Source: an uncultured Sphingomonas sp. (GTDB taxonomy: Bacteria > Pseudomonadota > Alphaproteobacteria > Sphingomonadales > Sphingomonadaceae). From it: DNA of 64,000 nt. Each line of letters opens with the position of its first letter. Within the stretch, counting starts at the first letter, position 1. Shown in pieces: positions 16,019 to 24,322 of this stretch. The notes beneath the pieces are model-generated. The model was not told where the DNA came from and made no database searches. It saw only the letters and a program-made list of their open reading frames with translations. The stretch spans positions 62,001 through 126,000 of the forward strand of contig NZ_CAJYQD010000014.1 of the NCBI RefSeq assembly GCF_913776855.1, given 5' to 3'. Made by a program: the position numbers and the translations under genes.

Positions 16019-17038
16019 TCAGGCGCTTTCCAGCTTCAGCGCGGTCGTAAATCCACGGTCACCGAGCGCGTGGGTCACCTCCGCCAGAACCCAGCGCTGC
16101 GCGTCGACTGCGGCCTTGAAGCCTGAAACCGTGATCGGCGTCTCGGGCTTCAGGTCGGGGCGGCCGAGCGCCAGCGATAGCGAGAGGGTGCGAGGCTGGC
16201 GGGCGGCGCGGCCGGCCTCTGCCTTCGCGGCGGCGCGGGCGTCGGCCTCGCTGGCATAGGTGCGGGATAGCTTGCGCGCGCCCTCGGCCTTGCCGGCGGT
16301 GACGGTCTGCTTCTTCGCCGACGCGCGGTCGTGCCAATCGGCCGATACGCCGGTCGCTTCCTCCTGCTTTTGCACTTGGTAGTCGTGCCGGTCGCCGTCG
16401 CGGCGATGAATAGTGATCGCCGGCAGCGCCTTGCCGGAAACGGTGGCGCGATCGGCAATCGGCTTCAGGATCAGGCGACCATCCTTAATGGTGGCGACGG
16501 CATCGTGATCGCGTCCCAGGCGGCGCAGGAAGGCAAGGTCGCTTTCCCGGCTCTGTGCCTTGGCGGCGACCGCGACCGATGCCAGCGCCGCCGCGCAGCG
16601 GGGCTGGAGGCCATGCGCCTTGGCAACGTCGGCGACGATCGCACCGAGCGTCGTGCCGTGCCAGCTGCGCTCCCGCCGGACACGCATTGCGCCCGTGAAG
16701 TCGGCGGCGCGTGCGCGCACGGTGATCTGGTCTGGCGGGCCGCTGTGGCCGACGTCGTCGACGATGTAGGTGCCCATGTCGAACAGGCCGAGGGCGACGT
16801 CCCGTCCAGATTTCCACCCCAGCGCCACGCGGATCGTAGCACCGGTGGGCGGCAGCTCGACGCCGCCGTCGCTGTCATCGATGACCAGGTCGAGCTGGTC
16901 GGCTTCCGACCCGCGCTTGTCGGTCAGGCCGAGCGAGATCAGGCGGGGGCGGGCGCGGTTGCCGGGTCGGGTTTCGCGCAGGATCGGGGTGATGTCGCGG
17001 CCGTTCACCTCGACACGGAAGTCAGGAATGGCGCTCAT
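16019..17038 (-). CDS. D: Baseplate hub protein gpD (P2 late control D family)
   Basis: A 339-aa tail hub protein. It shows the gpD/gp27-like N-terminal barrel (PDFRVEVNGRDIT, LDLVIDDSDGGVELPPTGATIRVALGW) and the later LysM-like or oligonucleotide-binding parts (DLAFLRRLGRDHDAVATIKDGRLILKP). In P2, gpD joins the spike gpV to the tail tube. It is the last gene of the leftward late transcript, overlapping U by 4 bp. Its length is a little under P2's roughly 390 residues, with no sign of truncation. Confidence 0.9.
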   Translation of the reverse strand: MSAIPDFRVEVNGRDITPILRETRPGNRARPRLISLGLTDKRGSEADQLDLVIDDSDGGVELPPTGATIRVALGWKSGRDVALGLFDMGTYIVDDVGHSGPPDQITVRARAADFTGAMRVRRERSWHGTTLGAIVADVAKAHGLQPRCAAALASVAVAAKAQSRESDLAFLRRLGRDHDAVATIKDGRLILKPIADRATVSGKALPAITIHRRDGDRHDYQVQKQEEATGVSADWHDRASAKKQTVTAGKAEGARKLSRTYASEADARAAAKAEAGRAARQPRTLSLSLALGRPDLKPETPITVSGFKAAVDAQRWVLAEVTHALGDRGFTTALKLESA

Positions 17039-17412
17039 CCGTCGACCCGGAGCAGGTCGATGGCGAACTCGATCGCCCGCGGCGAGCCGTCGGGAAACAG
17101 CGCCTTGTGCTTTTCATCCAGCGTCTGGATCACGAACGTACCGAACAGCGTGCCGGCGCCGTCGACCAGCGTCAGCGCTTCGCCCTTGTCCGCCATGGCC
17201 CGCAGTTCGTCGAGGTTCGCCCGGCCGTTCATTAGATCGGCGTGCGCGGTACCGCCGAAGGCGATCGTTTCCTCACCCGGACCGACATATTGGGTCGCGT
17301 CGCGTGCGCCGACTCGGGGCGCGGTGGCGTGCCGCCACGCGGTGCGTCGCGACAGTTCGTCGTGCGCGATGGTGGACAGGGAGAAGGGGAATTGCCCCAG
17401 CGCCATAAGCAT
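17035..17412 (-). CDS. U: Tail protein gpU
   Basis: A 125-aa tail protein of the P2 gpU family (MLMALGQFPFSL, later GETLTLVDG-like ALTLVDGAGTLFGTFVI). GpU acts in tail completion near the baseplate. I choose ATG 17412, which overlaps the tape-measure stop (TGATG), over an upstream in-frame ATG at 17424. Order T-U-D is exactly that of P2. Confidence 0.9.
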   Translation of the reverse strand: MLMALGQFPFSLSTIAHDELSRRTAWRHATAPRVGARDATQYVGPGEETIAFGGTAHADLMNGRANLDELRAMADKGEALTLVDGAGTLFGTFVIQTLDEKHKALFPDGSPRAIEFAIDLLRVDG

Positions 17413-19988
17413 CAGACGTTCCAATCCGGACGGTCAGCGAATTGCGAGAAGGATGCGGCGCGGCGGCGGGCGTCGATCCGCTCCAAGGCGTCCTCGACCT
17501 CGCGGCCGATTTCACCAGGCGCGCGATCGGCGCCGTTGATATGGATGGTGACGGTCATGGTCGCGAAGCCGCCGCCGGCACTGCCGGGCGGCGCTGCGCC
17601 GGCCATCGCTGGCGTTGCCGCGCCGAGCGCCATCGCTCCTCCCAACTCGGCCGACAGGCGAGTGATGCGCCCGAGCGGCCCATCGGCGCCGCGATCGATG
17701 CCGCGCTGCAGCCCGGACATCAGATGCCCGCCATGCGCCATGAAGACGCGGGACGGGGAGCGGATGCCCAGTGCGTCGGCGAAGCGCTGCCCGATCCGCG
17801 CGGCGAGGTTGCCCACGAAGCGCAGCACGCCGCCCGCAGCCGAAATCAGTCCGCGTAGCAGACCCATGATGAGGTCGCCGCCCATCCGAAAGAATCGCTG
17901 TCGCAAATTCTCGATCGTCGACAGAATGTTCAGGATCGGCTGAACGATCGGTTGCACATAACCCCACAGAGCGGTGATGCCCGACATGAAACCGGCCTTG
18001 ATCGTATCCCAGTTTCGGTAGATCGCGGCGGCTACCCAAACCAATGCGGCTACCACCGGCATGAAGATTACCAGAGCGCCGAGCAGCAGGTTGCGGATGG
18101 TGGTCCAGTTCGAAGTGAAGAACCCGGTGATGCTATTCCAGATACCACCGAAATAGGCGGCGATGCCGTCCCAGTTCTGGTAGATCAGGTATGCGCCATA
18201 GGCGAGTAGGGCGACCGCCGCGACGACGCCCAGAACAATGCCAATCAGCGGCAACATGGCGATGCCGGTGGCGGTCGACAGCGCGCCGAACAGCGCCATC
18301 GGCCCCATGAGCGCCGCGTAGCCAAGCGTCAGCAGCGCGGCGGCACCGAGCAGCGCGGTTAGCCCGACCGCCAGCAGGGCAACCGCCTTCGTCAGCGTCG
18401 GGTGGCGCTGTGCCCAGTCGCCCAAACGCCCTGCCATCGCCGCCGCCTTGCCGAGCAGATCGTTGACGGTCGGCAACAGGACAGTGCCGAGCTGGATCGC
18501 CAGTGTCTCCGCGTTCACCTTCAGCTGCTTGCTCGCCTCGGCGCTGTCGCGCATGCGCTCGGCGAAGTCGCGGTCGGTGGTACCGCCGGCGTTGCTCGCC
18601 TCCGCGCGGATCCGGCGATATTCATCCATGTTCTGGATCAGCGGGCGCAGACCGGCCTGTACCTGGGCGTCCTCGAACAGGTAGCCCATGCGCGACAGGT
18701 CACCCTTCAGCGTCTTGTTCGTCAGCTCGGCGATGGCCTCGATAGGGGTCTTGCCCTCGGCATACATCCGCTTCAGCGCAGCCGGCAGGTCAACGCCCAT
18801 CTTCTCGAACGCCTTGACCGTCGCTGGCGACGTGATCTTCTGCAGGATGTTGGCGAGATTGGTGGCGGCCGTGGCGCTGTCGCCCGCGCCCTTGCGCGTG
18901 ATCTGCAGTGCGGCAGCGAGATCGGTACCGGCCGCGACACCTTTCTGCCCCAGCCCTTGATAGGCGGCGGCCAGTGCCGGCACATGCTGTGCCATGTCAG
19001 CGATTTCGAAAGCGCCGGCCTTGCCGGCCGATGCCATCGCGTCGATCATCTTCTGCGTGTCGGCGATCGGCACTTTCAAATTGTCGTGCAGCGCGTAGCT
19101 GGCGGCGGCGAGATCGGCGATTTCCGCCTTGTACGCGGTCGCGGCGCGGCCGATCGGGCGCATCATCACCGCCGCCTGGCGCGGATCGAGACCGAAGCCG
19201 GCAAGGGTGTCGACGCCGTCCTGCATGGCGGCGGGCAGCTGGTTGGCAGCGCGGCCGGCCTTCAACAGTTCGACGCCCATCGCCGCTGCGGCGGCGCGCG
19301 ACAGGTCCGCCTTCTGCGCGATGTCGGTCATCTTCGATTCGAATTCCTGCCCCGCCTTCACGCCGGCGATGATCGGCACCGCCATGGCGGTCGCGGTACC
19401 CAGCATGCCGATGCCGGCACCGGCGACGTTCTGTGCGGTGCCCATGGTGCGATTGAACCGGTCACGCGCCGCGCCGAACCGCTGCTGGCGGTTGGTCAGT
19501 TGCTCCAGCTCGCGGCCTTGCTCTTCGAGCTGGCGGGTCAGGTCACGCGATCGGTCGCGCAGTTCGCGATCGTGCCGCGCGAGGTCGCGGGTCTCGATGC
19601 CGGCGTCGCGCAGGCGGGTGCGCAGATCCTGCAACTGGGCCGTCTGCGACCGATGCTGGGTTTCGAGCTGGGCGGCTTCGCGCTTCGCCTTTTCGAACTC
19701 ACGGGCCATCGCCTTGGTCGGCGTCGCGGTCTGGGCAAGCTCGCGGCCGAGGGCGGAGGCGCGGGTCTGCGCGGCCTGCATCGCTGCCTCCGAGCTGCGC
19801 ATCGATCCGCGCAGAGTGCGGAAGGCGTCGAGCTGCCCCTGTGCGTCGCCGATCTTGCGCAGCTCCTCGCGCGTGCCGCGCAACGCCTCGGCCGCGCGAC
19901 GCGACCCGCCGGAGATCTCCCGTAAAGGGCGGCTGACGCGATCAGCAGCGTCCATGAGGATGCGCAGGCGCAGTTCGCGATCAGCCAC
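17412..19988 (-). CDS. T: Tail tape measure protein gpT
   Basis: An 858-aa protein that sets tail length. The N-terminal 190 residues are coiled-coil (repeated R/E/L heptads). Residues about 190-450 form the conserved TP901-type tape-measure domain (GMLGTATAMAVPIIAGVKAG, GAFEIADMAQHVPALAA). Several hydrophobic segments occur at about 540-680. I prefer the GTG at 19988, 8 bp into the end of E', to the ATG upstream. Following E/E' directly is the standard arrangement. Confidence 0.93.
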   Translation of the reverse strand: MADRELRLRILMDAADRVSRPLREISGGSRRAAEALRGTREELRKIGDAQGQLDAFRTLRGSMRSSEAAMQAAQTRASALGRELAQTATPTKAMAREFEKAKREAAQLETQHRSQTAQLQDLRTRLRDAGIETRDLARHDRELRDRSRDLTRQLEEQGRELEQLTNRQQRFGAARDRFNRTMGTAQNVAGAGIGMLGTATAMAVPIIAGVKAGQEFESKMTDIAQKADLSRAAAAAMGVELLKAGRAANQLPAAMQDGVDTLAGFGLDPRQAAVMMRPIGRAATAYKAEIADLAAASYALHDNLKVPIADTQKMIDAMASAGKAGAFEIADMAQHVPALAAAYQGLGQKGVAAGTDLAAALQITRKGAGDSATAATNLANILQKITSPATVKAFEKMGVDLPAALKRMYAEGKTPIEAIAELTNKTLKGDLSRMGYLFEDAQVQAGLRPLIQNMDEYRRIRAEASNAGGTTDRDFAERMRDSAEASKQLKVNAETLAIQLGTVLLPTVNDLLGKAAAMAGRLGDWAQRHPTLTKAVALLAVGLTALLGAAALLTLGYAALMGPMALFGALSTATGIAMLPLIGIVLGVVAAVALLAYGAYLIYQNWDGIAAYFGGIWNSITGFFTSNWTTIRNLLLGALVIFMPVVAALVWVAAAIYRNWDTIKAGFMSGITALWGYVQPIVQPILNILSTIENLRQRFFRMGGDLIMGLLRGLISAAGGVLRFVGNLAARIGQRFADALGIRSPSRVFMAHGGHLMSGLQRGIDRGADGPLGRITRLSAELGGAMALGAATPAMAGAAPPGSAGGGFATMTVTIHINGADRAPGEIGREVEDALERIDARRRAASFSQFADRPDWNV

Positions 19989-20115
19989 CGTTCTTTTCCT
20001 TCTTGGGCGCACGCTCGATCGCGAGACGGTGCCAGTCCATCAGCTCGGCCAGCGACATAACGGACATCGCTTGCAGGTCGGGCTGGCCGCGCAGCACCCA
20101 CCAGATGTCCGCCAT
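19981..20115 (-). CDS. E': GpE'-type tail assembly segment, -1 frame product
   Basis: A 44-residue frame (MADIWWVLRG ... MSLAELMDWH) typical of the GpE/E' family. In P2 it is made as a C-terminal extension of E by a -1 ribosomal frameshift. Here the frame is -1 relative to E and stays open from upstream of the slippery site at 20166-20172 to this stop, so the E-E' fusion can form. It may also start on its own at ATG 20115. The fusion works as a chaperone on the tape measure protein. Confidence 0.85.
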   Translation of the reverse strand: MADIWWVLRGQPDLQAMSVMSLAELMDWHRLAIERAPKKEKNGG

Positions 20116-20123
20116 GATCGGCT

Positions 20124-20432
20124 CTACTCGGTCGGGGACACCGCCTGCTTCGCGGCCGAGGGCAGCAAAAAATCGAGCACCTCCAGATGGAACTGGGTGA
20201 GGTCGGCCGGGTCCATCTCGGCGAATTGCTGCTTGGTGATCTGCGGCGAAGTAACCCGCGGGGCCAGCGTTTCGAGCGCAGTGTAATCGCCCTGGATCAG
20301 TGGGTTGGTCGACAAGCCGCGCAGCTCGCCTGCCTTCGGCTGACGGATGGAGATGACATCGCCGGCGGCATGGGCGGCGATGCCGGCGACGGTGATGGCT
20401 GATTGCAGGGCAAAGCTGGCAGTCTTGGTCAT
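20124..20432 (-). CDS. E: Tail assembly chaperone gpE
   Basis: A 102-aa tail assembly protein of the P2 gpE family (ISIRQPKAGELRGL, DPADLTQFHLEVLDFL). It lies between tube protein FII and the tape measure. Residues LDFL are encoded across the slippery heptamer, so a fraction of ribosomes would switch to the E' frame about 16 codons before this stop. The stop is TAG at 20124. Confidence 0.88.
   Translation of the reverse strand: MTKTASFALQSAITVAGIAAHAAGDVISIRQPKAGELRGLSTNPLIQGDYTALETLAPRVTSPQITKQQFAEMDPADLTQFHLEVLDFLLPSAAKQAVSPTE
20166..20172 (-). promoter_or_regulatory. Slippery heptamer T-TTT-TTG for -1 frameshift (E to E')
   Basis: On the minus strand the zero-frame codons read GAT TTT TTG. 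This is the canonical X-XXY-YYZ layout and the same heptamer I remember for P2 E/E'. The -1 frame is open through to 19981. Confidence 0.85.
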
Positions 20433-20488
20433 GGGTCAGGCTTTCGTGACAGAGGAAGTGGCCCCGGCGCGATGCCGGGGCGCGGGGA

Positions 20489-20998
20489 TCAGAAGCGGCC
20501 AAGGGCGGTGCGATGGGCTTCCATGATGTCGACGCCGCCGTAGCGCTCGACCATGCCGAGGACGTCGATGTGGACCAGCTCCTCGCCGTCGCGGTGGAGC
20601 GAGAAGAAGGCGACGGCGGTCTTGCCCTTCAGCTCGGTATCCTCGCCCGGCTTGGCCTCGCCGAGGTCGAGTTCCTCGTGCCGGCCGCCGATGACGGCTT
20701 CCCAGCTGTGGACCGCGCCGGTCGCATCGTCCTGCGCGGACGCAACGAAGCGCATCTGCTGCCCTTCGATCGACATCGCACCAAAACCGCGAATGATGTC
20801 GCGGACCCAACCGCCACAGGTCCATTCGGCCTCCAGCGCCTCGCCGCCCATGTCGACCTTGACCGGACGGTTCATGCCGCCAGCGCGGAAATCTTCGAGC
20901 TTGCGGCCGAGCTTGGGGAGGGTGACCGACGTTTGTTCGGCGCACCAGCGGCCGTCGATATACAGGTCGGCCTGCTTCAGTTTTTCAGGGAATGCCAT
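20489..20998 (-). CDS. FII: Major tail tube protein gpFII
   Basis: A 169-aa tail tube protein (FPEKLKQADLYIDG, then LPKLGRKLEDFRAGGM and ELDLGEAKPGEDTELKGKTAVAF). It forms the hexameric inner tube of the contractile tail. It follows the sheath gene by 38 bp, as in P2. Its length equals the family norm (about 170). Confidence 0.93.
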   Translation of the reverse strand: MAFPEKLKQADLYIDGRWCAEQTSVTLPKLGRKLEDFRAGGMNRPVKVDMGGEALEAEWTCGGWVRDIIRGFGAMSIEGQQMRFVASAQDDATGAVHSWEAVIGGRHEELDLGEAKPGEDTELKGKTAVAFFSLHRDGEELVHIDVLGMVERYGGVDIMEAHRTALGRF

Positions 20999-21036
20999 CG
21001 GGTTACTCCGGGGAAAGGGTCAGGGCGCGGGGGCAA

Positions 21037-22224
21037 TCAGGCGGCGGCGGCCAGCGTGGCGAAGTCGGCGAGGAATTCGTCCGTCACTTCCTGGCTGAGG
21101 TGCAGGTGTTCGAGCGGCGGTACGGGCGTGTATTTGTACCGGATGGACAGCTTGCCCGCCTTCAGGTCGGCGACCTGGTTGCGGGTCGGATCGAACCACG
21201 CCTCGGCACCGAGCAGCTGCCCGGCCTGTTTCATGGTGCGGAACTTCGCGTTGCACAGCGCGACAATGTCCTGTGCCAGCGACGGGGTCAGCGGCTTGTC
21301 GATCGCCCAGATCAGGCCGGCGGCGATGGTATCGGCGACGATGTGCGCGGTGCGGGTGGCGCTCTCGAAGTAGAAGTCTTCGTCGGTCGAGCAGGTGCGC
21401 GACCCCCAGAACCGCAACTCGCCGGCGAGGCGGACGATGGTCGTGATCTCGTCCGCGTTCAGCCGGTTGGCGTCGGCATCGGGATCCTGCAGGTCGAAGG
21501 GGACGTCGGCGGTGGTGCCGATGACGCCGGGGATCGGTACATTGGAGAGCGTCTTGTGCCAGCCCTGCGTCTGGTCGATCAGCGCGCGCATGGCGACGGC
21601 GTGCGCGGCGGCGAAGCTCGGCACGATCGCGCCAGCGGCGTCCGTGACCTTCAGGTCGGGATAGAGCAACATCAGCTCGCGCTGGGTGAAACCGGCGCGG
21701 TAGGCGGCAAGCGCCGCCAAGTCGGCGCCGATGGCGCGGGCATAGGCCATGGCACGGAGCTTCGCCGCAACGACCGCAAGGCCCTCGGTCACCGCTTGCG
21801 CCTCCAGTCCGGGGGCGGCGAGGATACGCGGCCGGATACCGGTCTGTGCCTCGGCCGCCAGCAGCGCCTGCATGCCGGTGCGGACACCGGCGGTGTTGGT
21901 ACCGATGACGGCGGCGGCGGTCGCGGCGGCATCGTTGCCCGGCGCGACGCGCACGACGATGACGGGAGTGCGCACCTTCGAGGCGATGGCGGCCAGCACC
22001 TTCGCACCCGTCCCGGTCGCGCCGATCTTCGCCAGCGCCGTGGTCATGTCGATGTTGCCGGGAGTCTCATCGATCAGCACGGGCTTGTCGAGTGGGAAGG
22101 CGACGGCGTCGGCGGCGGGCGCGGTCACGACCAGGCCGATGCAGGCGGTGGCAATGGTGGCGATCAGTCGTGAAGTGGTTTTCGATTCGGCGACGGTGAT
22201 GCCGTGGTGGAAGGCGGTGGCCAT
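21037..22224 (-). CDS. FI: Tail sheath protein gpFI
   Basis: A 395-aa contractile sheath protein. It has the N-terminal HGITVAES, the LIATIATACIGLVVTAP motif near residue 20, and a conserved C-terminal region (RFWGSRTCSTDEDFYFESATRTAHIVADTI). It matches the P2 FI length. The start lies 11 bp after the W stop, so it shares the V-W transcript. P2 instead uses a separate promoter for FI, and no dyad is present here. Confidence 0.95.
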   Translation of the reverse strand: MATAFHHGITVAESKTTSRLIATIATACIGLVVTAPAADAVAFPLDKPVLIDETPGNIDMTTALAKIGATGTGAKVLAAIASKVRTPVIVVRVAPGNDAAATAAAVIGTNTAGVRTGMQALLAAEAQTGIRPRILAAPGLEAQAVTEGLAVVAAKLRAMAYARAIGADLAALAAYRAGFTQRELMLLYPDLKVTDAAGAIVPSFAAAHAVAMRALIDQTQGWHKTLSNVPIPGVIGTTADVPFDLQDPDADANRLNADEITTIVRLAGELRFWGSRTCSTDEDFYFESATRTAHIVADTIAAGLIWAIDKPLTPSLAQDIVALCNAKFRTMKQAGQLLGAEAWFDPTRNQVADLKAGKLSIRYKYTPVPPLEHLHLSQEVTDEFLADFATLAAAA

Positions 22225-22235
22225 GGGTGATCCTT

Positions 22236-22586
22236 TCAGGCGCGGGCAGGGCGGAGGGTGGCGGTGACGTCGATCGGGGCCGGGCGGGGGCCGTCGAGAC
22301 GGGTGCCGACGATGCGCAGCACGTCGGCACCGGCGGCATCGCGATCGAGCAGCAGCTGGCGCGCGCGCAGGCGCGTCTCATCGCGCAGCGCCATCGCGGC
22401 GGCGGCAATGATGGCGAGGCGGGTGGCGGCGTTGCGGGGCTGGTCGATCAGCGCCGGGATCAGCGAGCCATAGTCGCGGCGACCGACGCGTGTGCCGAGC
22501 GGCGTGGTCAGGCGCAACGCGATCGACTGGTGGAGGTGGTCGGCGCCTTCGCAGATGGCACCGGTGTGGCGGTTCATGCCGATCAT
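22236..22586 (-). CDS. W: Baseplate wedge protein gpW (GPW/gp25 family)
   Basis: A 116-aa baseplate protein with the gp25-like signature (LTTPLGTRVGRRDYGSLIPALIDQP, then ARQLLLDRD). It polymerises with J at the baseplate edge. The ATG overlaps the V stop. In P2, W precedes J; here V-W lie after H. Confidence 0.9.
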   Translation of the reverse strand: MIGMNRHTGAICEGADHLHQSIALRLTTPLGTRVGRRDYGSLIPALIDQPRNAATRLAIIAAAAMALRDETRLRARQLLLDRDAAGADVLRIVGTRLDGPRPAPIDVTATLRPARA

Positions 22587-23119
22587 TGCGGCGCGCCCGA
22601 TACGCCTTGCCCTGGCTGGACGAGGGTATGCTTGTGGCCCTTCAGGCTCTTGCCGCCGCCGATCACGTCGGATGCCGTGACGGTTTCGGAAACCTCGACC
22701 TTGCCCATGACGGTGAGCGAACCGATCACCAGCACGTCGTCGGCCTCGAAGGTGATCGAGCCGCCGGGAACGGTTGCATTGAGGTGGCGCTCGACGGGAT
22801 CGTATTGCAGCGTCGTGCCGTCATCGAAGACGATGCGCGTGGAATCATCGTCGGCCGGCGCGGGATGGGCGTCGGAGAATAGGCCGGGCAAGACGATGGC
22901 GCGGGCGAGATCGCCCTCGCCGCACAGCACCGCGACCTGTTCACCGATCGATGGCGGTGACCAGATCGTCGCCTTACCGGCACGGCCAGCGAGCCAAGGA
23001 ATGTCCCCGCTTTCGATGTCGCCGATCTGCACGCGACACAGCGCGCCGGTGCGCGCGATCACGACGCCTTCGCGGATCAGGTCGCCGATGAGGCGGGTCA
23101 TGTCGACAGGCTGGGTCAC
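22583..23119 (-). CDS. V: Baseplate spike protein gpV
   Basis: A 178-aa membrane-piercing spike. It has an OB-like N-terminus (RLIGDLIREGVVIARTGALCRVQIGDIESG) and a beta-helical C-terminus with repeated valine/threonine strands (VLVIGSLTVMGKVEVSETVT) ending near GHKHTLVQPG; the HxH-type motif often binds the tip metal. I use GTG 23119. ATG 23101 is an alternative. An Ogr-like dyad lies 56 bp upstream, marking the start of the V-W-FI-FII-E-T-U-D transcript. Confidence 0.92.
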   Translation of the reverse strand: MTQPVDMTRLIGDLIREGVVIARTGALCRVQIGDIESGDIPWLAGRAGKATIWSPPSIGEQVAVLCGEGDLARAIVLPGLFSDAHPAPADDDSTRIVFDDGTTLQYDPVERHLNATVPGGSITFEADDVLVIGSLTVMGKVEVSETVTASDVIGGGKSLKGHKHTLVQPGQGVSGAPQ

Positions 23120-23160
23120 CGCGCGACCATGCGCGCGCGCCGGGAGACGTCACGGGGGCG

Positions 23161-23189
23161 GCAATGGTAGAGACGCACTCTACCATTGC
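23161..23189 (-). promoter_or_regulatory. Ogr-like dyad, copy 2, upstream of V
   Basis: Perfect 12-base arms (GCAATGGTAGAG and its complement) around ACGCA, in the 78-bp gap between V and the transglutaminase-like gene. The centre is 56 bp from the V GTG. No T-run follows. Confidence 0.72.
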
Positions 23190-23197
23190 CGAGGTGG

Positions 23198-24322
23198 TCA
23201 GTGGGCGCGGGAGAGGATCGCGGCCGCGCCGGCGAAGCCGCTCGCATCGACGCTGCGATAGCGGGCGTCGGCGACGTCCTCGCGCAGATAGTCGACCGCA
23301 CCGCACGGTGTCCATGTCGCGCCACGATCGAGCGAGCGCTGGTAGCTGGTATGGCCCGGCCAGTTGCTGACCAGGCGGACCTCGATCGTCGCGCCATTCA
23401 CGTCCACGCCGGCAAAGCCGCAGCCGATGATCGGCATCAGCTCGGACACGGTCGCGGGCGGCTGCGATACCAGCTGGGGACCGAGACCCCGGAAGCGGTA
23501 GGGGCGGCGGTCCTGGAAGCCGCCCATCCATTGCGGGTCGACATATACGACCATCATCGACATGCCCGCCGCGACATTCGCAGGCTTGAAGTAGCGTTCG
23601 GCCAGCCATTCGGCACCGGGCAGGACCGATGACACGATTTCATCCGCATCGCCTGCAAGACTAATCGAGATCAGGTCAAGCGAGCTGAGGTCGACGCCGC
23701 CTTGAGTCAGCATCTCCCCGAACGTCGGGTCGATGTAGAGCCAGCGGCCCTGCTCGGCATCGTAATAGGCCATGGGATCATGCGCGACGGTCGTAATGTC
23801 GAGCGTCGGGATGCCAATCGCGCCGAGCAGCACCTGTGCCATCTTGCACTGGAGCGTGCATTGCACCGCGCGGAAGCTGGCAAAGTCGCGAATGCGCCAC
23901 TTGCCCGGTGCGACCTCGACCAGCATCCCATCGGTCGCGATCGTACCATCGGCCGCGATGGTGCCGACCAGGCGTTCAAGCATGACGCCGCCGGCGGGGT
24001 AGAGACCGTACCAATAGGCGTTGTCGCTGGCGAGGCGGTCGGCCTTGTCGAAGACCGCGTTGAAGCTGGCCCACGTCTCACCCTCGGGCAGGACGTCGGC
24101 ACGCGCCGTCGTGCCGTCGGGATGCAGCGCCGCTGCCGGATGGATGGCATTGGCGGCCACCCATCCAACGATCGCGCGCGCGCGATCCCGCGACGGGGCG
24201 GTCAGCGCGACGCCGGCGCCGGTCACGATACGCTCGGCCAGGGGGCGGTATTTCGCCGCCAGCACGAACGGCGGCGCCATGACGAGGTGCGGGCGGAGGA
24301 CGGATTGCTGGACGATACGCAT
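23198..24322 (-). CDS. Transglutaminase-like protein in the tail operon
   Basis: A 374-aa protein I do not know from P2. The middle matches a transglutaminase/cysteine-protease core: Cys155/Cys159 at the start of a helix ending in GAIGIP, a His181 in TVAHDPMAYYD, and Asp198 in WLYIDPTFG. That is the Cys-His-Asp order and spacing of the family. The C-terminal 100 residues are beta-rich (VRLVSNWPGHTSYQRSL, DVADARYRSVDASGF). It overlaps the spike-fibre gene by one base (ATGA-type) and is last before V, so it is probably a virion or adsorption component. It may cleave or crosslink surface peptides. The Cys assignment (159) is inferred. Confidence 0.65.
   Translation of the reverse strand: MRIVQQSVLRPHLVMAPPFVLAAKYRPLAERIVTGAGVALTAPSRDRARAIVGWVAANAIHPAAALHPDGTTARADVLPEGETWASFNAVFDKADRLASDNAYWYGLYPAGGVMLERLVGTIAADGTIATDGMLVEVAPGKWRIRDFASFRAVQCTLQCKMAQVLLGAIGIPTLDITTVAHDPMAYYDAEQGRWLYIDPTFGEMLTQGGVDLSSLDLISISLAGDADEIVSSVLPGAEWLAERYFKPANVAAGMSMMVVYVDPQWMGGFQDRRPYRFRGLGPQLVSQPPATVSELMPIIGCGFAGVDVNGATIEVRLVSNWPGHTSYQRSLDRGATWTPCGAVDYLREDVADARYRSVDASGFAGAAAILSRAH

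Noticed and set aside
23161..23189. The late-gene dyads as rho-independent terminators
   Set aside because: No T-run follows on either strand, and all copies lie upstream of gene blocks at constant distance, which fits operators better.
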